Positions 11,165 to 26,202 of a DNA stretch of 64,000 bases are shown piece after piece. Source of the stretch: Amylostereum areolatum (taxonomy: Eukaryota; Basidiomycota; Agaricomycetes; Russulales; Stereaceae); the NCBI GenBank assembly GCA_012932865.1, contig SAXG01000038.1:62001-126000 (forward strand), written 5' to 3'. The stretch's first letter is position 1. Every line of letters starts with the position of its first letter. The translations under genes were made by a program, and so were the position numbers. Below the pieces are notes generated by a model that was not told the origin of the DNA, made no database searches, and worked only from the letters and a program-made list of their open reading frames with translations.

Positions 11165-12516
11165 TCATTCCTCGTCGCTGCCGTAGTCGGCGAGACCAAG
11201 GCCAGCGACAGGCTGGGACTTGACCTTGGCCACGGGAGGGGGTGCAGGCCCACCGAGCTGCTTCCTGATCTGAGAAAAGTATCGCAAGCCCTCGAGAGTG
11301 TCCGCGCTGAGCAAGCCCGCCGGCTGCGGCTGCCCCTGCGCGTCTTCGAGCTCCCTCAACGACTCCTCCATCAACCTCTCCTGCTCGTCCTCCGACGGGC
11401 CCTCCAACCGCCGCCGCTTCCCCTCCGGCTGTCCATCCTCGGCCATCTCCTCGTCCTGCCGCACACCGCCCTCCGCATCCAGCACGTCCCCGTCCTCCAG
11501 CGCGCGTATGGACCGCATCGCGTCCACGATGCGCGGGTCCATGCGCGCGCGGATCGCCTCCTGGCCGATGTCCTCCAGACGGCGCTTCTCCGCGACTTTT
11601 TGGGTCGGGTTCGGGTCCTCGGTCGCCCAGCGGACGTTGAGGATCTCGTCGTTGTCGAGGGACTGGCAGGCCATGGATTCTTTGGCGAACTGGGCGCTGA
11701 GCTCGTGGACGTAGGTGACGAAGGCGACGGAGCGGTATTGCAGCACGCGGACTGGAGGGGAGAGGGGGTGAGTAAGGGTGGAAGTGACGGGGAGAGAGTG
11801 ACGGGGAGAGAGAGAGAGGGAGGGAGGGAGGACCACGTACTGCGTTCGATCTCGCCCCATTCCTTGAAATGCCGCCGGACGACCTCCTCCGTGTCCGCGC
11901 CCACGCCCGTCTCCTTTATCCGACCGATGTACAGCGTGCGGTTCTGCCGCGTGAACGTGCCGACGCCGCCCATGTCGTCGCGGTAGTCCGAGAACTTGTC
12001 GCGCGCGAAGCAGTCCTTGGACGAGTCTGGGAGCGCGGTGGCGGGGTCCGGGAGGAGATGGAGGTACTCGCATTCCCAGCCGTACGGACAGCATCCGCGC
12101 GCGAAGAAGAGACAGCAGTATCGGATGCCGGTCGTGTTGGCGCGGGTGAGGCCCGCGTCGCGCTTGATGTTGCAGCGCGTCTGCGACTTGGTTTTACTGT
12201 CGGGGAGGGAGGCGTCAGCCCGCCCGCGGTCCTGAGAGCCGAGGACGTGGATACGCACTTGGAGTAGCTGTCTTCACGGTCGCCGCCAGCCCATTTGTTG
12301 TACCAGATGTCTGCGGAGGGTGAGCATACCGGAGAAGAGGGGGAAGGGCAGGCTGCGCGACTCACTGTACTCCTTCCCTGTCTGCGGTGTCTCCTTCTTC
12401 TCCACATCTCCCGCCTTGACCTGTTTCCTGGCTGGCTTGATCTTTTTCTGCTTCTTTGCCACGGGTTGAGGTGCAGCGACCTCGAGCTCGAGTTCAGTTG
12501 CGGTGTTGGTGGCCAT
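11165..12516 (-). CDS. CWC2: CWC2-type pre-mRNA splicing factor
   Basis: Minus-strand gene from ATG 12516 (MATNTATELELEV) to TGA 11165-11167. Domains in order: a lysine-rich N-terminus (KKQKKIKPARK), the Torus-type region with DIWYNKWAGGD, a CCCH finger (RYCCLFFARGCCPYGWECEYLH region), an RRM with TLYIGRIKETG as RNP2 and RVLQYRSVAFVTY as RNP1, then a long acidic tail ending GLADYGSDEE. Cwc2 is a Prp19-complex-associated protein that contacts U6 snRNA and the 5' splice site in the active spliceosome, in the nucleus. Intron 2 splits the region before the finger, and the intron after EIER contains a GAGAGGGAGGGAGG-rich tract. It shares a 286-bp divergent promoter with COQ4. Confidence 0.93.
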
Positions 12517-12802
12517 GGGATGCGGTGGTGGTGAGGAAGGATGACTGGAAAGGGTAATTTGATTAGGTTACAAATGCAGGAAACCCCAGGATAGGGTTAC
12601 ACGGCCCTGCCCGGGTGAGGCCCGGACGCCGGAGCTCTGTTCGGCTCAAGCTCGGTCGACCGGTCGACGTCGCAGTCAGACCACTTCCTTGAAGTTCCCA
12701 GCACGTTGAAGTTGAACTCGACCCTTCACACTTTCCAGCCCCTCCGACCCACCCACCGAACCTTTACCCAGTTCATGTCGAGCTAATTCATCAAGAAAAC
12801 CA
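12517..12802. promoter_or_regulatory. Bidirectional promoter region between CWC2 and COQ4
   Basis: 286 bases separate two divergent start codons, so both promoters must lie here. It contains the short palindrome-like stretch cggtcgaccggtcgacg near 12652-12668. No binding factor can be named. Confidence 0.5.
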
Positions 12803-13829
12803 ATGTCACTCCTCCTTGCGCGCAGAATTGACGGTGTTCGCCATGCACCTTGTTCTCTCAGCGTCGCGGTACCCGCAGCCTCTCGGATCACACCAACCAC
12901 CTCCCAGAAACGTTCCATCCATCCAGAACCGGCATATCCTGGACATATCCCATTGAACTGGGCGGAGAAGGCGTTCTTGGCCGTTGGCTCGGGACTCATG
13001 GCTCTCGCAAAGCCGCAGAGAGGTGGTACGCGTCCGTCTCTCGGGTCCTGTCGCGACGCGTCGTGTTTCAAAACGTTAACCCGAATTCAGACATGGTCGC
13101 AGCTATGGGAGAGACCACCGCGGGGCCAGCACTTCCTCGAATGCGAGACCATATGTTGGACAGCGCAGAAGGCCGACGCATCCTCAAGGACCGGCCTCGC
13201 ATCAACACCAACACCGTGGACATGAACACGCTCGCCCGTCTTCCGGAGAACACCTTTGGACACACCTACGTCACATGGCTCGAACGTTGCGGCGTTACCC
13301 CCCGACACCCGTGAACCCGTCAGCGTCCTCCTTCCCGTCGTTCCTCCCTCCCCATGGCTGACATGTTCCCGCTCTTCGCCAGGTGCACTACATCGACGAC
13401 CCGGAGCTCGCCTACGTGATGCAGCGCTATCGCGAATGCCACGACTTCTACCATGCGATCTGCGGCATGCCCGTGCACGTCGAATACGAGATCGCCGTCA
13501 AATTGTTCGAATTCGCCAACCTCGGCCTGCCCATGACCGCCTTCGCCGCGGCGGCCTCCCTCCGCCTCACCCCCAAGAAGCGCGCGCGACTCTTCTCCGA
13601 GTACGTTCCGTGGGCCCTGCGGTGCGGCAGCAGCGCGCGAAGTCTCATCACGGTGTATTGGGAGGAACGTTGGGAGCAGGACATGGAGGAACTGAAGCGG
13701 GAGCTGGGGGTGTGGGATCCGCCGCCGCCGAGGTGGCGGAAGCCTTTGAACGAGGCGAAGGAGGCCGCGGCGAGGCGGGCAGCGATTCATGTTCAGAGCG
13801 CTCAGTCTGTAGACGGTAGCGGGCTGTAG
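12803..13829 (+). CDS. COQ4: COQ4 ubiquinone biosynthesis protein, apparent frameshift
   Basis: Starts at ATG 12803 with an arginine-rich, acid-poor N-terminus fitting a mitochondrial presequence, then [20 protein letters not shown] and, after an intron, [14 protein letters not shown]. The COQ4 zinc motif HDFYH, with a downstream Glu in VEYE, is present at about 13440-13490. Coq4 organises the ubiquinone-synthesis complex on the matrix face of the inner membrane. Around 13298-13303 a run of six C puts the exon out of frame just before the conserved PDTREPV; one C fewer restores the frame up to the intron (13319-13382) and into [19 protein letters not shown]. Either the assembly has an extra C or the allele is broken. 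An alternative donor gttacc at 13294 would keep frame but lose the conserved PDTREP. Confidence 0.85.
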
Positions 13830-14674
13830 GTGTGTATTGAATCTACAAAGCTCTTTACCACCATGCTGGGTACCGCAAAACAAGTCCAATCAACCGAAGA
13901 TGCGAGCTGCCAAGTGTCCATTGCCTCTTCATTACCAGTGAGTCGCGTCCTCTTCGCTTGTCTCGATGGTTTTCGGAGCACGAACTCATTGACTCAGATC
14001 GGGCGGCTTGCATCTCGCCTTGGGGGAGGTTCGGTTTTCGTGACGAACCGACGACTTTAGTGGGGTTTATATGCGTCCAAGCCTCGCCTCGCCGTCGCGG
14101 CTTGGGCCCCTTGTCCGACTCGATAATGACGAAGGGGGCAACAAAGCACCGGCAGGCGCATCACATGACCCAACACGCGTAAAACGCATGAAGGCTCGAG
14201 CCAAGGCCCCATCGCCCTCGCCCTCTCTGCCACCCCAACCGGACCCTCGCTCTCTCGCCCGCAGACGCACGCCCCTAAGCATTGCCCTCCCCCCATCAAC
14301 GCTGGAGATAGCGCATTTCCTCCTTCTGTCGGTGGCAAGCGTTTTGCTCCAAGGAGGACACTCGGCCGTCGAGGCTTCGAGTGGCAACCCGCGACCACGC
14401 CCCCGTGCCTGTCATGGGCCGTGGGCCGTGGCCGCGTCCTGTCCGTTCTCCCACCAGCTGCAGCCTCCATTGTGTGTTTCACTCCGCCAGCCCACGCGCG
14501 CTTTGTCTTTAAATTGCCCTTCATGTCCTTTCATCCCCGATTCCCCCCATTCGCGCTCCCCACCCGACTCCGTCCCCTTGCGCCCCCCACGATCTCCCTG
14601 CGCCCACATCCTCCCCCTCGCCACCCCCGCCGCCTCTCCGCCCCGAGTCAGAGCCCCGCCCGCCCCCGCCCGCT
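13830..14674. other. Intergenic, GC-rich upstream region of the zinc-finger gene
   Basis: C-rich, pyrimidine-biased DNA on the plus strand with long accidental open frames on both strands. The plus frame open from 14071 overlaps the next gene in a different frame and looks like a composition artefact. Confidence 0.5.
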
Positions 14675-15775
14675 ATGGACCGCACCCCGCTCGCCGTGAA
14701 CATTGCCTCTCAGAACCTCGTCAACCTCTCCATCGCCCGCCCAAGACCCCTCACGCCCTCGTCCAAACGTTCCACGCCGCCCTCTCCGACCCCTTCCGCC
14801 TCCACCCGTCCGATCCCTCCACGGGCCCGCAAACGCTACGCAACCCTCATCCACCCCGGCCGCATCGCCGACCTCGGTCGCTCCCGCTTTCCTCCAGAAG
14901 AGCCCGAGAGCGCCAGCACGTCGCCCTACGTCTGCGACCCCTCCAACCCCCGCAAACGGAAGCTCAGCGCCGCGCAAGACGTCGTGGTGCGTACCCGCGC
15001 GCGCTGGGCCGCGCTGAACACTCTCGCCAGTTCCGCCTCGGACGCTCGACCCAGCCCCGCGGGAAGGTCCGCGCCCAACGTGTTCAAGAGGAACCGCGTC
15101 AACGAGAAGGAGAAAGAGAACGGGTGCGCCGGGGGCCCTCGGGAGAAGCCACTACCGCCCCAGCCCGCCAAGCTCGCCATCCCCGACGGCAGCTCCCCGA
15201 CGCTCCTCACCGCGCAACTCTCCCCCAACTCCATCACGTTCGTCGACACGCCCCTCAACACCCACTCCAGCACCCGTCGCGCAGGCCAGCAGCCCCTCAC
15301 CGACGAGCTCGACACCGTGGTGCGTCCCTCCGCAGCCCCCGAACCCGTCCCCGCGACTCACGACCTCCGCGGACCCGCACCGACCCCTCCACAGCGAGAA
15401 GAAGCCGCGCAGATGATGATCCTCAACCCGCGCGTGGACGGCCGGATCGCGTGCCAGCGCCCGGGGTGCAACGACGTGCTCAAGGACGTGCGCAAGCTCG
15501 CGTACCACCTCCGCATCCACGACATCCACGACCGGTAGCGTTCTCCCTCCCCCCCTTTCCCGTCTACGAGATGCGCATGCTGATGGGGACTCGTCCAGCG
15601 TGTCCCCTCCCGGCTTCACCTGTTCCGCGTGCGCGGGATGTTATGAGAGCCGCCGCGAGCTGAACATGCACGACTGTGAGCGACACCGCGCTGCCTCGGT
15701 GCGGCCTATCAAACGTAAGTACGTTCCCTGCGCCCTTTTCCGCCAGACCTCTCCAACGACGAAGGGTCCCGATAG
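14675..15775 (+). CDS. Hypothetical protein with C-terminal C2H2-like zinc fingers
   Basis: Three exons (14675-15534, 15599-15714, 15747-15775) join in phase to 334 residues. The first two thirds are disordered and rich in Pro, Ser, Arg and Ala, with basic clusters (RARKRY, RKRKLS). The C-terminus carries CQRPGCNDVLKDVRKLAYHLRIH, a C2H2-like unit, and, across the first intron, CSACAGCYESRRELNMHD, a second degenerate unit, then a basic tail ending NDEGSR. This suggests a nuclear DNA-binding protein, perhaps a transcription regulator. No named orthologue is recognised. The ATG chosen is the first in frame; codon use and in-phase splicing support a real gene. Confidence 0.68.
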
Positions 15776-16814
15776 GCCGCATCCTGCGCATCGTCAAAAC
15801 CGGCTGGAACTGCCTTGCCGACCCCAATCGCACCTAACACCCGACCCCTCAAAACGCACGACACCTCCCCGCCTCAAACGATGTACAATAACGACTGACT
15901 GCTCACGAAGAACCCACGAAGATGTCCTATCGGCCGCCGATCCCTCGTATTTTTATGCTCTACTTTTTCCAGCCAGCTTCCTCCCCGCATTTGTATTTCT
16001 TGTCGAACGCTGTGTCCTCCCGCTCCCGCTCGCATCCCTTTGCACTCCTCAAAGTACCGTAGCCCTAATCTCGCCAGAAGAACACTGCCCGATGTTCCCG
16101 TCCCACGTCGTCTGCCTCGCGCATCCTGTTGTGTCCACGTCCCACAGCCTCACCGCACCTTCTTCATAATCACAGCTGTACATACATACTTTGCTTCCGC
16201 TCTCGTTCCGTCCTCCTCGCTGTCTGCTGTCTGTTATCTTCATCAACCCCGTGCGTTCGTCGACATCCATACATGTTTCCCTGCGTTCTCGCCCTCGCAA
16301 CCTTCGTGTTTATGTTCTCCCATGCGCACGTACTATAGGATCTGTTTACAGCTTTCCACTCCGTTTTCGCCTACGGTTTTCGCTAATGCTGCCCTTACTA
16401 TCCCTGTTCCCTTAGCCTATCAGAGAACGCCGCTTCTTGGCCCCAAGCCCATCTCGTGTGTGAGGCCACTACTGTACTCATCCATCAGAAACTCCGGCAC
16501 GACTTGCTAAATGTCTTCGACCTCGTGTATTCCTCGCGTCTCATCATACACAGCGGAAGAATCAAGAAGCTGGACGCCGCGACATGAAGCGCACAGCACC
16601 GATCGAGGTCTCTCGAGAACGTAATCGCCGACTCTCGCCATCCGTGGTGTCATTTCAAAGGGGACCACCCAAAAGGACTGCCCACTGCCCATGGTCGTAA
16701 TACGCTTCTCACATCGAAGCAGCATGTTTTCAGCATGGTGGCATAACAACAGACATGTGCGTGAAGACCCAAACATATACACCGTCACATACAACACCGA
16801 CCCTTCCGGCACGT
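15776..16814. other. Long intergenic region, convergent 3' ends
   Basis: 3' flanks of the zinc-finger gene and of uL4. Strongly C/T-rich on the plus strand, with several overlapping accidental frames. No gene is recognised. Confidence 0.5.
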
Positions 16815-19668
<2,854 letters not shown>

Positions 19669-20871
19669 ATGGCCGACTTTCAATATTCGGTTGTCGGTAT
19701 GGACGAGGACCTCCCAGTTACTCTCCACCACAGGTACGAGATCCTAACCGAGCCACCGTCAAAGCTTGTCCGACGATCTCCCGTAGCATCTACCCCGCTG
19801 TCGATCCCAAGGCCCACTTTGACAAACGATCCTACCAGGACAAGGTAGTACTCGTCACCGGAGCATCGCGCGGGATCGGTCGAGAAGTCGCGGTCTTTTA
19901 CGCCCGCGCGGGTGCCTCTGTGGTCATTGTAGCGCGCGCACAAGAGGCCCTCGCCGAGACCAAGAAGATCATAGAAAGCGCCGTCCCCGAGGCCCAGGTC
20001 CTTGCCATAGCAGTCGATGTCAAGGACTGGGAGAAGGCGGAGGAGGCGGTGAGCGCCGCGATCGCACGGTTCGGAAGGCTCGATATCTTGATCGCAAACG
20101 CTGGAGCGATATCCCCTGTGGCTACGCGTAAGTCTCGACAAGCTCAACGTGACGCGACTTGGGATCTGATAGACCCCGCCTATCTGCAGTGATGGGGGAC
20201 AAAGATCCCACGCAATGGTGGAACACCTTCGAAGTCAATATATTCGGCGTCTTCAACTTTGTCCGGTGAGTGGCCCGCGTTTGTACTGCCGCCGCGAAAG
20301 ATGCTCATGGCGAGGGGGACGACGAAGGCCTGCGCTTCCCCACCTCATAACGGCGAAGGGGTACATAGTGGTCATCAGCTCTGAAGTGGCGCAGCTTCGC
20401 GCTCCTGGCTCGAGTGACTACGGCGTTTCCAAACATGCTCTTGGACGTCTGGTCGAGCTCATCGTCACGGGTATGCCGCTCTCTTTCGTCTAGCCCCGAA
20501 GAGCCCACGGTTGAACCTGTTTCTAGAGTATCCCGGCATCAAAGCATTCACTGTTCACCCCGGAAAAATCCCTACCCAAATGGCCGCCGATTGCAAGCTG
20601 GATCCAAGGGTCCCTCTACCTGACAGTGTAGAGCTTCCCGCGTCGACGCTTCTGCACTTGACCTCAGGAAAAATGGATTGGCTGACCGGGAAGTATGTCG
20701 ATGGAACTTTTATTTGGGGTATGATGCGTGCTCACGGACGTAATCGGCAGATATGTGTCGTCGAACTGGGATTTGGGGGAGGTAGAGAAGTTGTGGAAGG
20801 AGCAGATAGTGGGCGATGGAGCGCTCGTAGCCAAGCTGCACATCCCTCTCGCTCACGAGACCAAGGCCTAG
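19669..20871 (+). CDS. Short-chain dehydrogenase/reductase
   Basis: Six exons (19669-19733, 19787-20127, 20190-20265, 20328-20470, 20527-20692, 20751-20871) join in phase to 303 residues. The Rossmann NAD(P) motif TGASRGIG follows a KVVLV strand, NAG is at the expected place (ILIANAG), the catalytic Ser lies in VISSEV and the YxxxK motif reads DYGVSK, all in classical SDR order. An in-frame ATG at 19624 would add 15 residues. The substrate cannot be told from sequence; the short N-terminal extension and the HPGKIPTQMA segment after the active site are typical of fungal SDRs of unknown substrate. The fourth exon acceptor could also be at about 20300, which would insert an Arg/Gly-rich stretch. 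Confidence 0.9.
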
Positions 20872-23087
20872 CTCAGGCAATCGCCGGATAGACACAGTAT
20901 CAACGCAGTCGTCGTTGATGCATAAGATAGAAGATAATCGACGGTGTTTGAACGCACTGCTTTGCGCGACTTCAGTACACCATAAGTGTGATCAACTGTA
21001 CCAACGGCCCGGCGCATTCCGAAAGCCCTCCGTGTATCGTGCAATCATGATTCGCTCCTTGCAGATTGCCAACACCTTCAAGCTTCAAGCTTCACCGCTT
21101 CACCGGTCACTATTCAACGTTCAAACCCCTCAGTATCTCGACCGTCTTTACTTCATCTTAAATGCGCAATACGAATGATGATACTCCCCAAATCCGCCGG
21201 CGTCTTATGAAAGGGGGTGCGCGAGTCGACGGCGCGCGGACTTGTTATTTCATTCGCTCTGACTTCAGGTTCATGAATAATCTATTGAAGTGACGCTGAC
21301 CGCCATTCGTCACGACGTTCGTATAACTCTGCAAAAAACATCTACGCCAAGGGCCGGCAAATTTCCGGTGACTATGCCTAGAACTCATGCAACCAGAGCT
21401 AGCATGTACGTACAACTTACAGCCCTGTCCTGTTCGCCGTTCTTCTAGCTTCATGTGCTGCTGATCCCCCTCTGGCGGAGCCATAATTTAGACTCATAAA
21501 CATAAACCAAACCGCCCTTCATCTCGGTATGGTCTTTGCATATGCTTTCAGCACGGTCGGAGCACGCTCCCTCTCGCTTTGCCACTGTGAGCTCTTCTAC
21601 CGGCCGGCGTTTAGCATCTGCTCTAACGTGCTACGGCCATGAGCTCTGTCTTGCAGAGTTTTATCCGCTTTAATTTCCCTGTGCACCATATGCTCCTGCG
21701 GCCCTCACTGAGGTCAATCGGCCAACGAGATTCTGGCCAAGCGACCGTGACCCAGCTAACCATTACCCACACAGTCTTCGTCGGGTCGCTTTTCCCATTC
21801 ACGTCTCGGATAGGACCCATCAACAGCGCCTCCAGGTATCTAGGAAGTATTGTCGGTGGATTTAAGAGAGGTTCGGGACCGCGGTCGCTGTACGTTCTTG
21901 ACCCTAATACTCCTTTGCTCTCGACTTTCTTTCGGAATCAGATTTCCACGCGCGCAGCGCCAAGGTTCGTAACGACTTCGTATGTAAACCTGCCCATCGT
22001 CCCGGCGACCCATGACCAGGCTCGTCTCCTCCCCCTACGCTCGTGAGTGCATTTGTTTTCGTGCCATGCTGCTCTCATTCCCTGCACTCTGGCTCGCACG
22101 ATCGCACCTGACCGCCGGAGTCCGCAGATGCTCGCGCGCGCGGACCCTAGGGCACCCTCTCAAGGTTACACTCTTTTGTCGGTCGTTGCATCGAGAAAGG
22201 CAAGGTCTCCCCGACGTCCCACCGCAACTGAGACGCTGAAGCACCGCCGCGCTGGCCTCCTTGAGCGGACCCACCCCTACCCACCCTCGCCAGTCTAGCT
22301 CGTTTGGGAACCATCTGCACCACTGCTGCCCCTGTCCCAGGCTCCCAGGGACTTCTCCTCCTGCTTTGCAGGCCCCCTCCCCTGAATGAACGAAGGTTCG
22401 AGAGGTGGAGAAATAGGACGTCTCAGTTTTGATCAGGTTTCTCATGGAGGCCTTAGGATGGTGCGGTTCTGAATCTGATGGTGACTTTTTCGAAGCCAGG
22501 AAATGATGTGTGCGGACACCACGCGACGGCCGTGCCCATCGGGCAGGGCGATGCTCGCATAGGCCGAGCGAGCGAACTGGGAGGGGCATTTTACGTCGTC
22601 GGGACTCGGCGGGGTCTGGATTATATTCAGCGTCGGGTGGATGTCGTGGTTGCCAGTTGTGGCGAACGAACGTGTACGTGTTTGGTTAGAGCACCTGTGG
22701 TAGACCGGCCGCATAGTCTGTTTGAGAAGTGAATGTAGTGCATAGCTACGAGGTGGAGTGCGTGGGGCTGGACTTGGACTGGAGGTGGCCAGGGCGTGGC
22801 GGAGTAGGTTTTGAGCGCTGGCGGGGCGCGGGCGCGGGTTCGGGCGAACGGGCGAACGGGCGAACGGGCGGGCGGACGAACGGCCAATTTACGCTGCCGC
22901 CGGCGTCTAGATCTCCGCGACTGCCAGTCCTTCGCCCACTCCTCTGTTCCACCACGACCGCCACCTACCCCACTCCCCGCCCTCCCCTCCCCTCTCCTCC
23001 CCGCCCACGACAGCGACCACCTATCCCCCCCGTCGACGACGCCCTTCGCCGACGACGAGAGACGCGTCCATATATGCGTTCACAGCA
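20872..23087. other. Long intergenic region with GC-rich promoter
   Basis: No protein gene is supported; a 135-residue plus-strand frame at 21639-22046 has no recognisable features. The right end is the kinase upstream region, which is very GC-rich and holds an 8-base tandem repeat at 22841-22870. Confidence 0.45.
22841..22870. repeat. 8-base tandem repeat (CGGGCGAA)n
   Basis: Three full units of CGGGCGAA plus a partial unit, about 220 bases upstream of the kinase ATG, followed by degenerate CGGGCGGGCGGACGAA sequence. It is a promoter-proximal microrepeat whose copy number could vary between strains. Confidence 0.8.
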
Positions 23088-26000
23088 ATGGCACCCAGTC
23101 TGCTTGAGATCACGTCCGCCTACCAGCCTCAAGTCGGCCTCGAGGACGTCCGCATGACCACAGAGGTCCATGCCGATGTCAACAGCGAGGAGCAGATCCT
23201 CAACCAGTACAAGCGCGGGCCGCTCATAGGCAAGGGACAGCACGGGAACGTCTACGTCTGCTACGACCTGTCCCAGCAGGGCTCTTTGGTGGTACGTGCA
23301 CACCGCACCTCGCTTCCGTCCTGCCTCGTGGCATGCTTACTTGCCTTTCATTGGCTCGCGCGGATTCTAGGCAATGAAAGTCGTCAATCGCAAGAACCCG
23401 AAGCAGGACAGGATGAAGGAGCTCAGGCGGAAGAAGGTGCCAGCGTCAGGCTCGCATCTACCCGTCACCGACAATCTGTCGAGCACGGAACACAAGATCA
23501 GGAAGGAGATTGCTATCATGAAGAAGTGTCGCCATCCCCACGTCGTTCGTCTTATAGAGGTCATCGACGACAAGCTATACAAAAAGGTGTACATGGGTGC
23601 GTCTGTTCATATTCAATGATGGGGGCGGCCGATGGGAGATAGATGCTTCTTCGTTGGGAGCTGCTTTGGTCTCTCTTTACCGCCGATGTATTCACCGGCA
23701 TTCAACACATCTTGATCCTACCACCGGCGCCCTCTCGTATGCGCAACGCAACTGACAATCTTATAGTCATGGAATACTTGGGCGGCGGCGAAGTCAAATG
23801 GCGAGATCCCAGCGGGAGGCCCGTGCTTCGCGTCGAGCAGTGTAGAAGGATATGTAGGGACGTCATCTTGGGTCTAGAATACCGTGCGTTGTCCATGTGC
23901 TCTATCTCGACGCGTCCCGCTCACTCCCCCCACAGTCCATCACCAAGGTGTTATACATCGAGACATCAAGCCAGGCAATCTTCTTTGGACCCAAGACCGT
24001 CGCATGGTCAAGATTGCCGATTTCGGTGTAGCTCACATCACCGCCGCCCACCTCGCTGTCGATCCTCACTCTCGCACGCCAACGTCAAGTGATAACCTCG
24101 CTCTCCTTTTCGACGACTCCGAACTATGCAAGACCGCGGGAACCCCTGCGTTCCTTGCCCCCGAGGTGGTGATCGAGTTCGGCCGGGACATGTCCGCGTC
24201 TGGTTCAGAGGCCGGCAGCATCGACGAGAACAGACCAGAACCACTCCAAGCCTCCGAGAGCAGGGCACGGGTGCAAGGTTCCGGATCGACCGTGCAAGTC
24301 TCGGCATACTCCCGCCCTCCTATCACCAAAGCCGTCGACGTTTGGGCACTGGGCGTCACGCTATACTGTCTCCTCTTTGGCGAGCTCCCGTTCAACCCTA
24401 AGCAACGCAACGAGTTCCAACTCTACAAGGTCATCTGCACGGAGGACTGGGACGTACCAGAGAAGATGGGCCTCGACCAACTACCTACAGGCGGAAGGCA
24501 CCAACCCGTCGACCCTTCACGTCCGTCCGAGGGGGCACTGATAGTGTCTTTGCTAGAGAAACTGCTCGAAAAGGACGCGTCGAAACGGATAACGTTAGAC
24601 GAAGTCAAGGTACGCTTCTCACCGTACTGCTTCGCGAACCTTGGCTGAATTTCGTGTCTTCTTCAGCGGCACCATTGGTTCCTACGCGATATCCCCAATG
24701 TGGAACGTTGGGTCCATGAGACGGTCGGCGTGCCCCGCCACGATCCGCCCATTCAGACAAGCATCAACGTGCATCGCGATTCTGCTGCAACGCCCCAACC
24801 TCCCGCGCCCTCTGGAGCCATGCTCGTCACCCAAGAGGAATACGATAAGGCGGTCTCGGGCGTCAAGTTCCGTTGGAGCAACGCCATCCGGGATGGTATC
24901 ACCAAGTTCGTGCGTCGTGTCCGCCGACCGCCCCCCGCCAGCATAGAAGACAGGACGGGCGTGCATTCCGAACCCAGCACGGCCATGGCACGGCATCGAC
25001 GGCCGATGAGTTCTCCCGCTGAGCCCCGCCCTAGAAGACGCAAGCCACGACCCACGTCCACCCGCGAGCCCTCCCAGCAGCCCTCCCGCTCGCACGCCGA
25101 GCCGCCTGCGACCCGCGCCAGGTCAAAAGAACGGCCCGCGGTCCTCTCGCCAAAGCCCCGGCCGATTCACACCGCCACCTCCTTCCTCAACGCCCGCGAG
25201 CGCGCGCAGTCACCCACGGAGCGGTCCCTCAGCCCCACATCCAGCAATGGCCCCGAGTTCGACGGCCGCCGCAAGAGCAGCGGGTTCTCCCTCGGCTCCT
25301 TTGGCTCGCTCAAGAACCGCCTCGTCGGGCGCCCGAGCATCGCGTCGTATGCCAGCAGCGGCCCAGGTCCGCATGAAGCGACGACGTCCGCGGCGGTCAG
25401 CAATGGGGGCGGCCGCCTCTTCCAGTCGAGCCGACAAAACTCGAGCGGGCAAACGTCGGCGACAGGCGGCCTGCGCTCAAGCGACGAGGCCTCCCCGTCG
25501 TCGCCCTTGTACCGGCGGGACGAGTTTGCGCTCGCACCTACAGTGCGCGCATCAAGCTGGGGAGACGTCGTCGAGTACTCACGACACGCGGAGGACGTGA
25601 CGAGCCTCTACTCGGGCGCGGGCGACGATGGCGTGGGGATGGACGACGAAGCGCTTCTATACGGCGCAGGAGGCATCGCGAACGGACCACTGCCGCCAAC
25701 GCCCAACGGTGGGATCTTCGTGCCCATGCAGCCCGTGCCGTTCTTCGGCTCGCTCGATGCGGTCGCCGCCGCCGCAGACGCAGCGCCGGCGCCGGCGGTC
25801 CCTCCAGAGCTCATGCATCCGGTGCAAGGTCGCGATCCCGCCAGTCAGGCAGACCCGGCGCTCCAGGACGCGACGGCGCTGTCGCGGGCAACGTCCAGGC
25901 CGCATGCTTCGAGCCCGCTCGTGCAGATGTCGTACAGCTCCGAGGACGACGACGACGACTATTCGGACAACTCGTCCTCGAGCTTCTTCGCGCGGACGTC

Positions 26001-26202
26001 GGAGGACGCGCAGGGTCCGTCACAGCGAATGTGCGGGCCGGAGGAGGGTCCCCCGTCTGCGAACGATCTGTTTGGGGACGAGGACGAGGAGGGCAGCAGC
26101 GAGGAGGAGATGCCGATCGAGGTGCGCCGCCGGAGGCCGTCGTGGTCTGTGCATGACCCGCCCGAGTCGGACAGCGAGTCGGACGGGGACGACGTGGTTT
26201 GA
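23088..26202 (+). CDS. CaMKK/SNF1-activating-type serine/threonine kinase
   Basis: Five exons (23088-23291, 23371-23596, 23767-23883, 23936-24609, 24667-26202) join in phase to 918 residues. The kinase domain spans about residues 45-410: glycine loop IGKGQHGNVYV, lysine in VAMKVVNRK, catalytic loop IHRDIKPGNLL, KIADFGVAH, the APE-type motif TAGTPAFLAPE, and VWALGVTLY. The short Arg/Pro insert after the hinge (KWRDPSGRPVL) and a long insert after APEVV resemble CaMKK and the yeast Sak1/Tos3/Elm1 and S. pombe Ssp1 group, which activate AMPK/SNF1. The C-terminal 500 residues are disordered with Ser-, Arg- and Asp-rich tracts and end in an acidic run, probably regulatory. The group assignment is good; the exact orthologue is not settled. 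Confidence 0.88.

Noticed and set aside
11760..11840. GA-rich minisatellite-like tract
   Set aside because: Lies inside a CWC2 intron; treated as intron sequence of low complexity, without independent meaning.
14071..15663. Very long plus frame (530 codons) overlapping the zinc-finger gene
   Set aside because: It is out of frame with the spliced CQRPGC/CSACAG zinc-finger model and rich in Pro/Arg/His; a GC-composition artefact.
21639..22046. 135-codon plus frame between dehydrogenase and kinase
   Set aside because: Starts without a convincing context and shows no family resemblance; neighbouring codons lack bias.
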